The notes: generated by a model not told the origin, from the sequence alone. Positions 52,701-59,735 are shown, counted from the stretch's first letter. The stretch is DNA of 64,000 bases from an uncultured Coriobacteriales bacterium (GCA_934636245.1 CAKUAI010000001.1:186001-250000); one strand, 5' to 3'. Numbers and translations are program-made.

Positions 52701-53939
52701 ACCGAGCTGGTCGAGGGCGTCGACTACGACCTCACCTACAGCGAGGACCTCACCAACGCCGGCACCGTGACCGTGACCGTCACCGGCAAGGGCAACTACG
52801 CCGGCAGCGTCGACGTGGCCTACCAGATCACGCCCGCAACGCTGACGGTCGCCACGCCCAGCGCCTCCAAGGTCTACGACGGCGAGGCCCTCGCGGCCGA
52901 GGGCGGCGTCTCCGGCTTCGTGGCCGGCGAGTCCGCGCCCTTCGCCACCACCGGCTCCCAGACGCTCGTGGGCTCCAGCACCAACACCTACGCCATCGAC
53001 TGGGCCGCCGAGGGCGCCACGGCCAAGCAGTCCAACTACGTCGTCTCCGAGGAGCTCGGCACCCTCACGGTGACCGACGGCACTGACGACGACCCCGTTG
53101 ACCCCAGCCTCGTCATCAACAAGACGCACGAGAACGGTACCTATGCGCTGGGCGACACGGTAGACTTCACCCTCACCGCCACCAACGTGTACGGTGAGGC
53201 CCGCACCATGACGTTCGTCGAGCAGGAGGGCGTCGAGATCATCGGTCAGACCGTGTTCGAGAACGTCGAGCCCGGCGTGACCGTGAGCACCACCGCGCGT
53301 TACACCGTGACCGAGGCTGACATCCTGGCCGGCGGCTTCACCAACACCGCCACCGTCTCCTTCGAGGGCGGCAAGGCGTTCGACGGCAAGGACGACGTCG
53401 TGGTCGAGAAGGTTGTCAACGCTCTCGAGGTCACGAAGACCATCGCGTCCGCACCCGCCGACGGCGTGTCCTTCAATGAGGGCGAGACCGTGAGCTTCGA
53501 GGTCACCGTGACCAACAAGGGCAACCAGACCCTCAAGGACGTCCAGGTCATGGACAAGCTCGCAGGCACCTTCCTGGTCCAGGGCGAAAGCGAGCTTATC
53601 GAGAGCCTGGCTCCCGGCGAGACCGTAACGCTGTACTACGGCTACACCATCACTGCCAACGACCTGGGCAAGGAGTTCAGGAACGTGGCTGTGGCGACGG
53701 CCGGTAACGGCACCACGGGCGAGGGCGAGTCGCCGGTTATCCCGGTTGCTCCCATGTCGCCTGAGCCCAACCCCGACCAGAAGCCGGATTCTAAGCCTGG
53801 CGCTGGCAAGCCTGCCATCCCCAAGACCGCCGATGAGACTCCCGACGGCCTGATGGCGGCGCTGGCAAACCTCGGCCTGGCCTCTCTGGCCGCTGGCCTG
53901 GCGTGCCTGTTCGTCATCCCGCGCAGGCGCGAGAACTAG
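40740..53939 (+). CDS. Giant sortase-anchored repeat adhesin
   Basis: The product is about 4,399 aa. The start at 40740 follows GGAGTGGAGAG; an upstream GTG at 40692 lacks such a site. In order: a signal peptide (to about residue 47, ALAEA); an Ala/Glu/Gln coiled-coil-like stretch (40910-41170); a beta domain and acidic linker; Ig-like Big_2-type domains (41716-42190); a unique domain (42200-42830); an InlB-type B repeat (42835-43060); two MucBP-like repeats (43065-43470); about 37 modules of roughly 85 residues with a YDG or YNG motif and an NY-(T/A)-I-T...GTLTV end (MBG type, 43480-53090); two DUF11-like repeats (53090-53700); and a sorting signal IPKTA, hydrophobic span and RRRE tail. It should be a very long cell-wall fibre for mucus or cell attachment. 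Confidence 0.93.
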   Translation: MTKRSESEARRHSVQAPLSQRVVSAAMSALLVFSMWPTGATRALAEAITPQDTQEAVGEVYEPEAQEQQAAAGDQAVNEAQAADEAKAAAEAEAAAAAEAERAAAEQAAAEQAAADQAAAEQAAAEQAAADQAAAEQAAAEAETNRQVNVGIDVPNATLYYNGQAFTAPTESITVPVHAAFVFSVAPMAGYNLKAVKTLVNGQETELHADAQGLYTIDEATLDSNVTVKVEIAPPPQSKPTSAPEVVAPAGDASQGQDVAETPADEPKTDEGAADTVAPSEGIATTTEGNTPAGDTAADANGAASVAETGNGDADVNAAALVAEKTITVGQTITLTSSYDGYTHTWTSDNEGVATVVGNGAAATVTGVAVGDAVITDAVSFFIGTSKDTYTIHVVAATPVTSVSISGESSVTQFSTLQLTAVTDPADADGTASWASSNEEILTVDESGLVTGLRQGTATVSLTFVNADGSSVIATKDITVEAVTEATDQAGVYYLLDPTKDANSNDTGNWGPQYGIATVNVTGATWSNDKNCFDNVDQRVVSWPNGTNVVPRDSDAWNQIYENYKSVIQAQLPGVEITKDDVEEISLVPAKISKNNGTNPDKHLDCNVSIKCKNVVLVKYYLRDAGSTQFAQLGSKNYVKGNETEPADVNAANLPVTKEVNGVTYTFSNWYLDQSFTQPATFPYTVNDTTYFYAKYVGGYQVIYDLDGGTWGSPDATMYTAPEGSTQTVRHEPTRENYKFTGWTVTGLDNAATLASGDTFTMPSHNVTLKATWAPLVSYQVKYLENGTATELASADTRYGELGEDCTDTAKTIDGYHLIAGCPAEVTHKIGEGDNTVTFLYEKDSVAYTVNYYLNGTETKVADSDTKSAAWGSVVSVTDCAKTIVGYTVVPGQDATITVNRDGSSVINVNYYQNVTLIANSDTKTYNGTEQSVSGFTGAPEGADFSAVTVRAAGTNVGTYAAMLPDGTKFADGVVGTVDATCKYIVTEAKNGDLLIKPYANEIVIKIKGATGSKTYDGTKQSVEGFTVESISTNLITENQVVLRNDVAAKATGTNVGTYTMGLAGTSFTLVDGVSGNYTSASIRFDVTDGALTITKRPVTLKSADLSKEYDGTALVNEDTALETESGWAPGEGASYAFAGSQAVVGSSANAFTYTLNSNTKAENYTITKTDGTLTVTDRAEKYQVTVVANSATATYDGMVHEARGLESTTVIANGHTFTVEGLTTSNPEGIDAGEYTNHITGTPVIKDEAGNDVTSQFEVTRVDGTLTIAKRAVTIKPVEDTKQYDGTPLVATAFEVVSGSFAAGEGIESCTYAGQQIQVGSSKSTIETVTPMAGTDLEKNYNLTKDPGTLTVTNRGAKYEVTVKANSVTATYDGTEHTASGLVTDKFKIDGVEYTVSGLTAEVKGTDVGTYVNTVTGTAKVTDPAGNDVTAQFAVSTKDGKLEIAKRPVTLTSADASKPYDGTALTNDKVTVSGDGFVEGQGATYSVTGSQTNAGTSANTFTYALNEGTNPDNYAITKSEGTLKVTANEQAVVVKVKGNTNTQLYDGAEHVATGYSVEGVTVDGVASDLYGAKADVDFTFKDTASAKRTDAGTTVMGLKAEQFENINNNFSNVTFEIVEDGSVTVEKREVTLTSASATKTYDGTALVKGEVTVSGDGFVMGQGATYSVTGSQLNRGESDNTFTYALTEGTNADNYTITTHEGTLTVNPVKATVVVTIVGNHEKRIYNGEELSTSGYTFSSNNELYTQDKVVFSGTAEAKRTDAGLTIMGLKADQFSNGDAANFTNVVFEVTDGYVGIARAQVTLKSADLSKEYDGTALVNGGTALKTESGWAPGEGATYTFTGSQTVVGSSPNAFTYALNEGTNPDNYIINKTEGTLTVTSRDAKYEVTVKANSATATYDGKAHEAAGVETDTFVIDGITYTVSGLTTENPSKIDAGKYTNNITGTPVVTDGNGNVVTDQFTVNTENGTLVINKAEVTMTSASGEWTYDGTTHSKHEMETVSGFAEGEGATFTYSASITNVGKVENAFAYKLNANTKASNYRFTTNNGTLKVTPVTDKVTVTITGNSKTEAYDGTEKMVTGYTVISNNAAYTEANIKFTGTAVAKGTVVGTYDMGLNADQFSNTSDNFTNVEFIVNDGRLTITGGEIDVDGVDWRTQDEQKVYDGDPLSAHEASATDKNGNALKVEYSVDDGKTWVSDPDQVNLTHFGHQTVMLRATGPNYAEGQYATSSESIAITKRLVTLTSEDANKTYDGTALTNGTVTATPKGEGVGFVDGEGATITVTGSQTAVGESDNTFTYEFNEGTNAADYLVTSKYGKLIVTADDSEVVVTITEHSGTFGYDGTEKTVEGYDFDASNPLYTQADFEFSGDARVSGTDAGTYQMELKSGDFKNTSASFSKVTFVIEDGTLTITPKGIEPTEDNGMTVGTLPDVVYNGQPQRQAPVVKDGDKTLVEGVDYELSYSADETGADVTNAGTVTVTVTGKGNYTGKFDVTYQILKRQVDLTSGSQTWTYDGKAHSLTEVSGWQQSGDKGFVTGEVADVRATGTVTSVADGKVTNAIAYTELAGFRANNYTITKDEGILDVTPVADKVAVTVKGNSKTEAYDGTEKTVTGYTVASISNSLYKQGDFAFSGEAVAKGTAKGTYTMGLIEGQFSNTNVNFSNVEFIVEDGELTIEGGQIDADGVTWYTSDVEKMYDGTPLSANRASARDKHGNALTVEYSLDGKTWLSDPTAITATNVSDSATVQLRATGSNYAEGQYATSSEKVGVTMRPVFLTSAGATKPYDGTPLTRNAQSDVTVGGAGFVDGEGATYNITGSQTLAGESFNEFTYTLNEGTLDENYFITRSFGQLIVTANDSEVVVTITEHSGSFDYDGTEKTVEGYDFAASNPLYTQADFEFSGDATVSGTDAGTYDMELKADDFKNTSASFSKVTFVVVDGALTITPKGIEPTEDNGMTVDTLPDVVYNGTEQAQKPVVKDGDKTLVEGTDYELSYSADVTNAGTVTVTVTGKGNYAGTAQVTYQILKRQVELSSGSKTWPYDGQAHSLTEVSGWEQSGDKGFVTGEVADVRATGTVTKVEEGPVTNTIAYTELAGFRADNYTITKDEGTLEVTPATGKVVVTVTERGGSYTYDGTEKSAEGYDFVASDPLYTQADFAFTGDATVRGTDAGTYEMQLKSSDFANTNANFAEVEFVVVDNELTIARRTVTLTSADGSKVYDGIALTKNEQSDVTVAGGEGFVAGETLAYEISGTQTVVGSSENTFVATSSETAKVDNYDVTYVYGTLTVSAQSIVPDPENPDTFKGVTVDDPADSVYDGQQHKWFPVVMDAEGNALVEGEDYTVSYDKDDFTNVTGDITVTITGMGNYTGTVTKTYKITKAPLTVAALSASKVYDGSALTAGGTIDGLVADETAHAVTSGSQTEVGSSVNAVDSIAWGTALESNYYIASQADGTLTVTPKGIAPEPGNGMTVGELPDVVYNGSEQAQKPSVMDGETELVEGVDYDLTYSDDLTNAGTVTVTVTGKGNYAGGVDVTYQITPAALTVATPSASKVYDGEALAAEGSVSGFVAGESAPFATTGSQTLVGSSTNTYAIDWAAEGATAKQSNYVISEELGTLTVTETTDEIVATPASYTGVYDGTAHGVNVTVTGLPKGYSVKSAISYAQATDVTGDAPVVANVDELVIVNAQGEDVTANLNIQKGTGTIVITPATLTVTTPSASKAYDGEALTAEGKVSGFVAGESATLVTTGSQALVGTSDNTYELNWDDNAKAANYEIVENIGTLEVTQSQAAIVIVPQGASKTYDGTPLEAAGYDVYGLPAGFTLTAVVKGAQTNVGGSYAEVDSYVIENAAGEDVTDQFANVSFGKATLSVAKRPVTITSADATQVYNGVELTAHEATVTAGEGIVEGETLEYEFFGSQIPVGSSQNTFVARSGEGTDVDNYDITYVYGTLTVTPKGIAPEPGNGMTVGELPDVVYNGSEQAQKPTVKDGDTELVEGVDYDLTYSEDLTNAGTVTVTVTGKGNYAGSVDVAYQITPATLTVATPSASKVYDGEALAAEGGVSGFVAGESAPFATTGSQTLVGSSTNTYAIDWAAEGATAKQSNYVVSEELGTLTVTDGTDDDPVDPSLVINKTHENGTYALGDTVDFTLTATNVYGEARTMTFVEQEGVEIIGQTVFENVEPGVTVSTTARYTVTEADILAGGFTNTATVSFEGGKAFDGKDDVVVEKVVNALEVTKTIASAPADGVSFNEGETVSFEVTVTNKGNQTLKDVQVMDKLAGTFLVQGESELIESLAPGETVTLYYGYTITANDLGKEFRNVAVATAGNGTTGEGESPVIPVAPMSPEPNPDQKPDSKPGAGKPAIPKTADETPDGLMAALANLGLASLAAGLACLFVIPRRREN
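47690..48480 (+). repeat. Long internal repeat A1 of the adhesin gene
   Basis: It is nearly identical at DNA level to 49290-50058, covering three to four modules from the TITEHSG segment to the ITKDEG segment. Confidence 0.85.
49290..50058 (+). repeat. Long internal repeat A2 of the adhesin gene
   Basis: It is the partner of 47690-48480; the main differences are short indels such as loss of the ETGAD codons after YSAD. Confidence 0.85.
51085..51590 (+). repeat. Long internal repeat B1 of the adhesin gene
   Basis: It is nearly identical at DNA level to 52570-53075, covering two modules from GTLTVTPKGIAPEPG to EELGTLTVT. Confidence 0.85.
52570..53075 (+). repeat. Long internal repeat B2 of the adhesin gene
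   Basis: It is the partner of 51085-51590, with only scattered substitutions. Confidence 0.85.
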
Positions 53940-53953
53940 CACTTCCGTAAGGC

Positions 53954-53991
53954 GGGGGCGCTCCGGTGACAAGCCGGGGCGCCCCTTTTTT
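53954..53991 (+). terminator. Rho-independent terminator of the adhesin gene
   Basis: A GGGGGCGCTCCGG stem against CCGGGGCGCCCC, followed by TTTTTT. Confidence 0.9.
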
Positions 53992-54170
53992 GATTTCTGG
54001 TGCCTATGCGTTCCGGTAGACGATGCGGGTCTCCACGTCGCTGCAAATCGGCCCTATGTTGACAGTTGAATATTCCTTGTCGGAACCCTAAAATTTCCGT
54101 TTCAGGTTTTGCTGTCGCACCGCCACGCGAATGGCCTGCTGTGCGCTGCCATATGAGATGGAGCAGTTTG

Positions 54171-55652
54171 ATGAAGAGAACGTCATTCGTATTGGCCATG
54201 GCCTGTGTGCTTGCGCTTTTTGCACTGGGCGGCTGTTCAGAGTCCCAGTCGCAGCAGAACGACGCGAAGCTTGATCCCAACAACCCTGTTTCTCTCACCG
54301 TTTGGCACTATTACAACGGTGCCCAGCAAGCGGCATTCGACGACCTCGTGGCTGAGTTCAATTCCACCGTGGGTCAGGAGAAGGGCATCTACGTGGAGGG
54401 GTCGAGTCAGGGTTCTGTAAGCGACCTTGAACAGGCCATCACCGACTCGGCCGCCGGTGTCGTTGGTTCAAAGCCCCTGCCCGACGTGTTCTCCTCCTAT
54501 GGCGACACCGCATACGCCTTAGAGCAGGAAGACCTGCTGGCTGACCTCTCTGGCTACTTCACTGAAGACGAGCTCAAGGAATATGTGCCTTCTTATATCG
54601 AGGAGGGCTACTTCAACCACGACGGGAAGCTCTACTTGTTTCCTGTGGCCAAGTCGACCGAGATAACCATGGTTAATACCACCGATTGGGAGCCGTTCGC
54701 CCAGGCAACGGGTGCGACGCTCGATGACTTGCGCACCTTCGAGGGCATCACCAAAGTTGCCGAGGAGTACTACGAGTGGACCGACGCTCAGACCCCCGAT
54801 GTGCCCGACGACGGCAAGGCCCTGTACGGCCGCGACTCCATGAGCAACTACTTCATCATCGGCATGAAGCAGCAGGGCATCGATCTCTTCGATGTCGATG
54901 TTCACGGGAACGTCACGATCAATTGCGACAAGGACGCCATTCGCCGTCTGTGGGACAACTACTATGTGCCCTACGTGAGCGGCTGGTTCAACAGCCTAGG
55001 CAAGTTCCGCTCCGACGATGTGAAGACCGGCGATATTCTGGCCTACACGGGTTCCTCTTCCTCCGCGTCATACTTCCCCGACCAGGTGATCGGCGACGAG
55101 GAGAGCTATCCCATCGGCTATGCGATTCTTCCCGCGCCTGTGTTCGAGGGTGGCAACGTCATACATGTTCAGCAGGGTGCCGGCATGTGCGTGACCAAGT
55201 CCGACGCCACACACGAATATGCAGCCTGCGAGTTTCTGAAGTGGTTCACCGAGAAGGAGAACAGTCTGACGTTTGCTTGTGCGAGTTCTTACTTGCCCGT
55301 TCGCAATGACGCGAACACCGTGGAGGCCCTCGACGACGTCATTGCGGCTGGCAACCTGTCCATCAGCTCCAAGGCCTTTGATTGTCTCAAGGAGGTCATG
55401 GAGAACTACGACTTCGATAAGTTCTATACGCCCTCGTGCTTTGCAAACGGATACGTGACGCGCAGGGTGCTCGATTACAACCTCTCCGACAAGGCACAGG
55501 CCGACCGCGAAGCCATCGACGAGCAAGTTGCGCAGGGTGCGAGCAGGGCGGAAGCGCTGGAGCCTTACGTGAGCGATGAGGCGTTTGACGCATGGTATGA
55601 GGACTTCTGCGCCCAGCTGGAGGCAAAGGCGCATCCCCAGTCCGACGAGTAG
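54171..55652 (+). CDS. Extracellular solute-binding lipoprotein (family 1)
   Basis: The 493-aa protein starts at the ATG at 54171 with GGAG seven bases upstream. A lipoprotein signal ends in ALGGC, with the lipidated Cys at residue 22. The mature part has the cluster B binding-protein fold: LTVWHYYNGAQQAAFDDLVAEFN at the start, then LPDVFSSYGDTAYALEQEDLLADLSGYF and QGAGMCVTKSDATHEYAACEFLKWFTEKENSLTFA, typical of sugar-type family 1 binding proteins. No permease or ATPase gene is adjacent. Instead a hybrid sensor kinase starts 57 bp downstream, so it probably presents a ligand to that kinase rather than, or besides, feeding an ABC transporter. Confidence 0.88.
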   Translation: MKRTSFVLAMACVLALFALGGCSESQSQQNDAKLDPNNPVSLTVWHYYNGAQQAAFDDLVAEFNSTVGQEKGIYVEGSSQGSVSDLEQAITDSAAGVVGSKPLPDVFSSYGDTAYALEQEDLLADLSGYFTEDELKEYVPSYIEEGYFNHDGKLYLFPVAKSTEITMVNTTDWEPFAQATGATLDDLRTFEGITKVAEEYYEWTDAQTPDVPDDGKALYGRDSMSNYFIIGMKQQGIDLFDVDVHGNVTINCDKDAIRRLWDNYYVPYVSGWFNSLGKFRSDDVKTGDILAYTGSSSSASYFPDQVIGDEESYPIGYAILPAPVFEGGNVIHVQQGAGMCVTKSDATHEYAACEFLKWFTEKENSLTFACASSYLPVRNDANTVEALDDVIAAGNLSISSKAFDCLKEVMENYDFDKFYTPSCFANGYVTRRVLDYNLSDKAQADREAIDEQVAQGASRAEALEPYVSDEAFDAWYEDFCAQLEAKAHPQSDE

Positions 55653-55708
55653 CGTGTCGGTAGCGATGCCTTGGCACCTACGGCTGAGAACTTGAGAGAG
55701 GAAGCCTT

Positions 55709-58700
55709 GTGAAGAAGCGACAAAAGTCACTGGCATGGCTCTTGCTTGCGCCGCTGGCGACCGTGGTCCTGATTCAAGGCATCCTGCCGTTCGTGACCCT
55801 CGTCGTCAGTGGGGCGAAAGAGACGATGGAGAACAACGCCGTGAGCATCGACCAGGCCATCGTGGAAAACCGCGAGGTGGCTCTGGAAGGCGAGATGGTG
55901 GGCCGCTGGAGCGTGGTTCGCACCGAAGGCGACCATATCAACGCGGAGTTGGCGAAGCTCCTGGATTCCACCGGGGTGGGAGTGGAGCAATTCCTGGGGT
56001 CCGATGCCATGCAAAGGCAACTGTCGCAGACAGTGTTCTCCGACCTGCTGGGTTACCTGCAGAGGTCGACCACGTGCGGCCTGTTCGTCGTGTTTGGCAA
56101 CACGGGAGACACTGCGGAGCCCGGCGCATATAACGGGTTTTTCCTGCGAGACTCCGACCCGGTCAGCGAGGCGGTCTCCAACTCTGACCTGCTGTTGGAA
56201 CGCGGTGACGAGACCCTTGCGCGCGAGGCGAACATCCCCTTGGACTCGTCGTGGGACAAAGGCTTCCGTTTCCTTGGGAGCGGCGAGCGTGGTGCGGACG
56301 ATTTCTTTTACGTGCCCTATGAGCTGGCACAGGACAACCCTGGCGTGGACGTCGTCAATCTCGGGTACTGGTCCGAGCCTTTCATTCTCGAGGACAGCCC
56401 CTTAGACAACCATAAGATGATTACCTACTCTGTGCCTCTGATATACGACGGCACGGTGTACGGTGTGATGGGTGTTGAGGTGTCTGTCTCTTATCTGGTC
56501 AACTCGTATCTCTCCGTGCGCGATCTTGACGCCGACCTCAACGCGGGCTATGCGCTGGCGGTGCGACAGCCCGACGGCACATACCGCGCCATGGCGGGTA
56601 CGGGCTCGCTCTATAACGCGGTGGTGCGCACGGGGAACGAATTTATGCTGGAGGGCGTGTCGCCTAGCCCACTCTCGAAGGTGACCGACCGTAAGGTGGG
56701 CGATCAGGACATATATTGCGTCAGTGTGCCATTGACGCTCTACAGCAACAACGTCCCCTTCGATAACAAAGACTGGGTTCTGTGCGGCTTCGTCGCTGAG
56801 GACTCTATCTTCAGCGGAGGCGATGAACTGTATCAGCATATCTTGCTGAACTGCCTCGTATGCGCGGCAATCGGCTTTGTTGTCATGTTGCTGGCGGTAC
56901 GCTATGTCTCCCGCCCGGTATATCGGCTGATGGACAGCATCCGCAGTGGCACGGAAGCGCTGAAGGGGTTCCAACCGTCTGCCATACGCGAGATCGACGA
57001 GCTCCATCAGGTAGTAGAGGACTTGACGGAAAGCGAGCAGCGCTCGGAAGCACAGCTGCGTGAGGAAAAGGAGCGCTATCGCGTTGCGGTGCAGAGCTCC
57101 AGCGATATCTTCTTTACCTATCGCGAGCAGGAAGACACGGTTGAGCTGGTAAACAGTCGGCTGTATCCCGGTGTGTGGAGCGTGGCTGATTTTTGGGGTG
57201 GTTTTTGCAGGTCTGCGCTTTCTTTGGCAGACCGTCAGAAGATCGATGAGCTCATCTCTATGGAGCAGGGCTCCAGGACGGTAGAGGTGTATTTTCAGCC
57301 CGAGGACAAGCCCGGTGTCTGGTATCTGGTCAACGGCATGGTGCTTTGCGATGCCAAAAGCGAAAATCGTCAAGTAGCAGGCTATATCCGAGATATCACC
57401 GAGGAAAAGGTCAAGGAGGCCGAGCGCGAGCGTAGGCAGGCGACGGACCCTGTCACCGGCCTGTATCGCATGAAACAAGGAATGGACGCGGTCGACGGGC
57501 TGCGCCAAAAGGCCGCTGCTGGCACCCTTTTGCTCATCGAACTCGACGGTTTCAGCGCGCTTGTGCGGGCATACGGCCTGACCTTCGGCGACGTGCTCCT
57601 TGCCGAGTTTGCCAAGGAACTGAACGAGGTGTTCTGCAATCCCGATACGACACAGCAAACGGTGGCGGTACGCGCTGGCGCCGATGAATTCATCGTTTGG
57701 CTTCCGGAGGACTCTCCCGTTGAACCAGGGCATGGCCTGAGGAACCTGCGGCGGCTCTATACCGGTCTCGTGCGTGACAGTGCGCTTGAGCTTGACTTTC
57801 ATGCCGGTTATGTATGGACGGTTGCCGACATGACCACCTCCGAGCTTGTGCGCCATGCGGCGTGTGCGTTGGAGGCTGCACAGCGGCAAGGGGTGCGCGT
57901 TTTGCCTTGGGATCCAAGCATGGCTCATCTGCGGGGGCATTCCTTTGGTGAAGTCGTTTCTTTCGGGTCCATCGAGCCCATGAGCCTGCCGTCTGTGGCG
58001 CTCAACATGTACGACCATAGCGCCAGCTTCGAGGCGGCGAGCGACCTGGTGTCGCTGCGGCTCTCCGAGTTGTACGGTATGGAGAACCTGATAGTTGCGG
58101 CGTTCCATGAGGGCAACTTTTCGGGCAGTGTGGAGTACAGCTGGAAGCCTTTCCCTGCCGAGAAGTTTGTGTTCCACTGCACTGAAGACGACTGCCGCAG
58201 TCTGGCGCATCAGTTGCACCTCGGCGAGCTCTACCCTCTGTCCGACATTCCCAAAGTCATGCAAGACCTGGTAGACGGAAAGAAAGGTCTGGCAATTGCC
58301 ACGGCTGACAATGGCTGTCTCGCCGATGTTATCGTGTTTGTGGGAGTCGACGAGGAGCTGATGCGTGCCGAGGGAGATTGTGCGCTTCTCACGCAGCTCG
58401 CGGCCATCATGCAGAACCGCCTCAACCTGGAGCACCACGACCAAGCGGCGCAGGCGAAGTCTGAGTTCTTGGCGCGCATGTCCCATGAGATTCGCACGCC
58501 CATGAACGGCATTATCGGCATGACCGAGATTGCCCTGCAGGACAATCAAACCGAGCAGAACAGGCTCGAGTGCCTGCGTAAGGTGAGCTCCTCCTCGCAC
58601 TACCTGCTAGGGTTGCTCAACGACATCCTGGACATGTCCAAGATCGAGAGCGGCAAGATGAGCCTGGTGACGGCCGACTTCAGTCTACGCCAGCTGTTGG

Positions 58701-59572
58701 ACGACCTCCATTCCATGCTTGATGCCAAGTTTGCAGAGAAAGGCCAGGTCTTCCAGGCTGAGATTTCCCTGCAGCACGATTGGTTCTGCGGGGACGCGCT
58801 GCGCATCAACCAGGTGCTTATCAACCTGCTGGGCAACGCCATCAAGTATTCGCCGGCTGACTCAACGGTCGAGCTCGTTGTGAGGGAGGAAGAGTCGACG
58901 GCGGGTACAAGCAGCATATTCTTCAGCGTGCGAGATCATGGAGTCGGTATCAGGCGTGAGGACTTCGACCGTATCTTCCAGAGTTTCGAGCAAGTGGACA
59001 CCTTGCCAGAGCGCCGACAGGGAACTGGCTTGGGACTTTCCATTTCCAACCGCCTCGTGCTCATGATGGGCGGGCGCATATCTCTGGAAAGCAATCTTGG
59101 CCAAGGGAGCTGCTTCCACTTCACATTGCATCTGCCTGTGGCCCAGGCGCAAGTGTGCGAGCAGGATGCCGAGCTGCGTGCAGATTTCAGCGGTGTCAGC
59201 GTCTTGTCCGCAGAGGACAATGCCCTGAACAGGGAAATTCTACGCGTGTTCTTGGAGGGCATGGGATGCAGTGTAACCGAGGCCTGCGATGGTCAGGAGG
59301 CGGTCGAAATGTTCTGCAACGCCCCTTCAGGCACGTTCCAGCTGATTTTGATGGATGTAATGATGCCGCGGCTTAACGGCCTGGAGGCGACGCGCCAGAT
59401 TCGCACGAGTGGCAAAGCGGACGGTCTGGCCGTGCCGATCGTTGCCGTCAGCGCAAACGCGTTTGAAGACGACATCAAGCAGTCCTTGGCCGCAGGCATG
59501 AACGCCCACCTTTCCAAACCTATCGAGAGTGCCGAGCTGGCCAAGATCATGTCACGTGTGCTTAGGGCATAA
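55709..59572 (+). CDS. Hybrid sensor histidine kinase with Cache-like sensor, degenerate GGDEF and receiver domain
   Basis: The 1,287-aa protein starts at a GTG after GAGAGAGGAAG. A first span near 8-35 and a second near 380-405 bracket an extracellular Cache-like domain. A HAMP-like linker, a PAS-like region (about 455-570) and a GGDEF-like domain with GADEF at 657-661 follow, then an unassigned alpha/beta region (about 735-900). The HisKA H-box ARMSHEIRTPMNG has the phospho-His at 926; the ATPase has LINLLGNAIKYSP, DHGVGI and GTGLGLSI. The C-terminal receiver has the acceptor Asp at 1216 (LILMDVMMP) and SKPIE. No separate response regulator with a DNA-binding domain lies nearby. Confidence 0.9.
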   Translation: MKKRQKSLAWLLLAPLATVVLIQGILPFVTLVVSGAKETMENNAVSIDQAIVENREVALEGEMVGRWSVVRTEGDHINAELAKLLDSTGVGVEQFLGSDAMQRQLSQTVFSDLLGYLQRSTTCGLFVVFGNTGDTAEPGAYNGFFLRDSDPVSEAVSNSDLLLERGDETLAREANIPLDSSWDKGFRFLGSGERGADDFFYVPYELAQDNPGVDVVNLGYWSEPFILEDSPLDNHKMITYSVPLIYDGTVYGVMGVEVSVSYLVNSYLSVRDLDADLNAGYALAVRQPDGTYRAMAGTGSLYNAVVRTGNEFMLEGVSPSPLSKVTDRKVGDQDIYCVSVPLTLYSNNVPFDNKDWVLCGFVAEDSIFSGGDELYQHILLNCLVCAAIGFVVMLLAVRYVSRPVYRLMDSIRSGTEALKGFQPSAIREIDELHQVVEDLTESEQRSEAQLREEKERYRVAVQSSSDIFFTYREQEDTVELVNSRLYPGVWSVADFWGGFCRSALSLADRQKIDELISMEQGSRTVEVYFQPEDKPGVWYLVNGMVLCDAKSENRQVAGYIRDITEEKVKEAERERRQATDPVTGLYRMKQGMDAVDGLRQKAAAGTLLLIELDGFSALVRAYGLTFGDVLLAEFAKELNEVFCNPDTTQQTVAVRAGADEFIVWLPEDSPVEPGHGLRNLRRLYTGLVRDSALELDFHAGYVWTVADMTTSELVRHAACALEAAQRQGVRVLPWDPSMAHLRGHSFGEVVSFGSIEPMSLPSVALNMYDHSASFEAASDLVSLRLSELYGMENLIVAAFHEGNFSGSVEYSWKPFPAEKFVFHCTEDDCRSLAHQLHLGELYPLSDIPKVMQDLVDGKKGLAIATADNGCLADVIVFVGVDEELMRAEGDCALLTQLAAIMQNRLNLEHHDQAAQAKSEFLARMSHEIRTPMNGIIGMTEIALQDNQTEQNRLECLRKVSSSSHYLLGLLNDILDMSKIESGKMSLVTADFSLRQLLDDLHSMLDAKFAEKGQVFQAEISLQHDWFCGDALRINQVLINLLGNAIKYSPADSTVELVVREEESTAGTSSIFFSVRDHGVGIRREDFDRIFQSFEQVDTLPERRQGTGLGLSISNRLVLMMGGRISLESNLGQGSCFHFTLHLPVAQAQVCEQDAELRADFSGVSVLSAEDNALNREILRVFLEGMGCSVTEACDGQEAVEMFCNAPSGTFQLILMDVMMPRLNGLEATRQIRTSGKADGLAVPIVAVSANAFEDDIKQSLAAGMNAHLSKPIESAELAKIMSRVLRA

Positions 59573-59654
59573 CACCCGCATGAGTCGTTGCCCACGTTGG
59601 CAATGATGCACTTGTCCAGCGTTTCTGTACATGTCCTTCTCTGCCCGCACAAGA

Positions 59655-59689
59655 AAGGGGGTCGGCACCGTATTGGCGCCGACCCCCTT
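59655..59689 (-). terminator. Terminator between the kinase and NSS transporter genes
   Basis: AAGGGGGTCGGC and GCCGACCCCCTT stem; the minus strand continues with CTTTCTTG, so it mainly serves the NSS gene but may work in both directions. Confidence 0.75.
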
Positions 59690-59735
59690 GGGCGGTTCTC
59701 TCTTGCAGGGACGCTCCCTGCGGGTCTATGCGGGC

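Noticed and set aside
45447..53972. An open frame of about 2,841 codons on the minus strand opposite the adhesin gene
   Set aside because: It is a by-product of the strict G/C third-position use and in-frame repeats of the plus-strand gene. The product has no domain logic, and the plus strand has a start site, signal peptide, modules and sorting signal.
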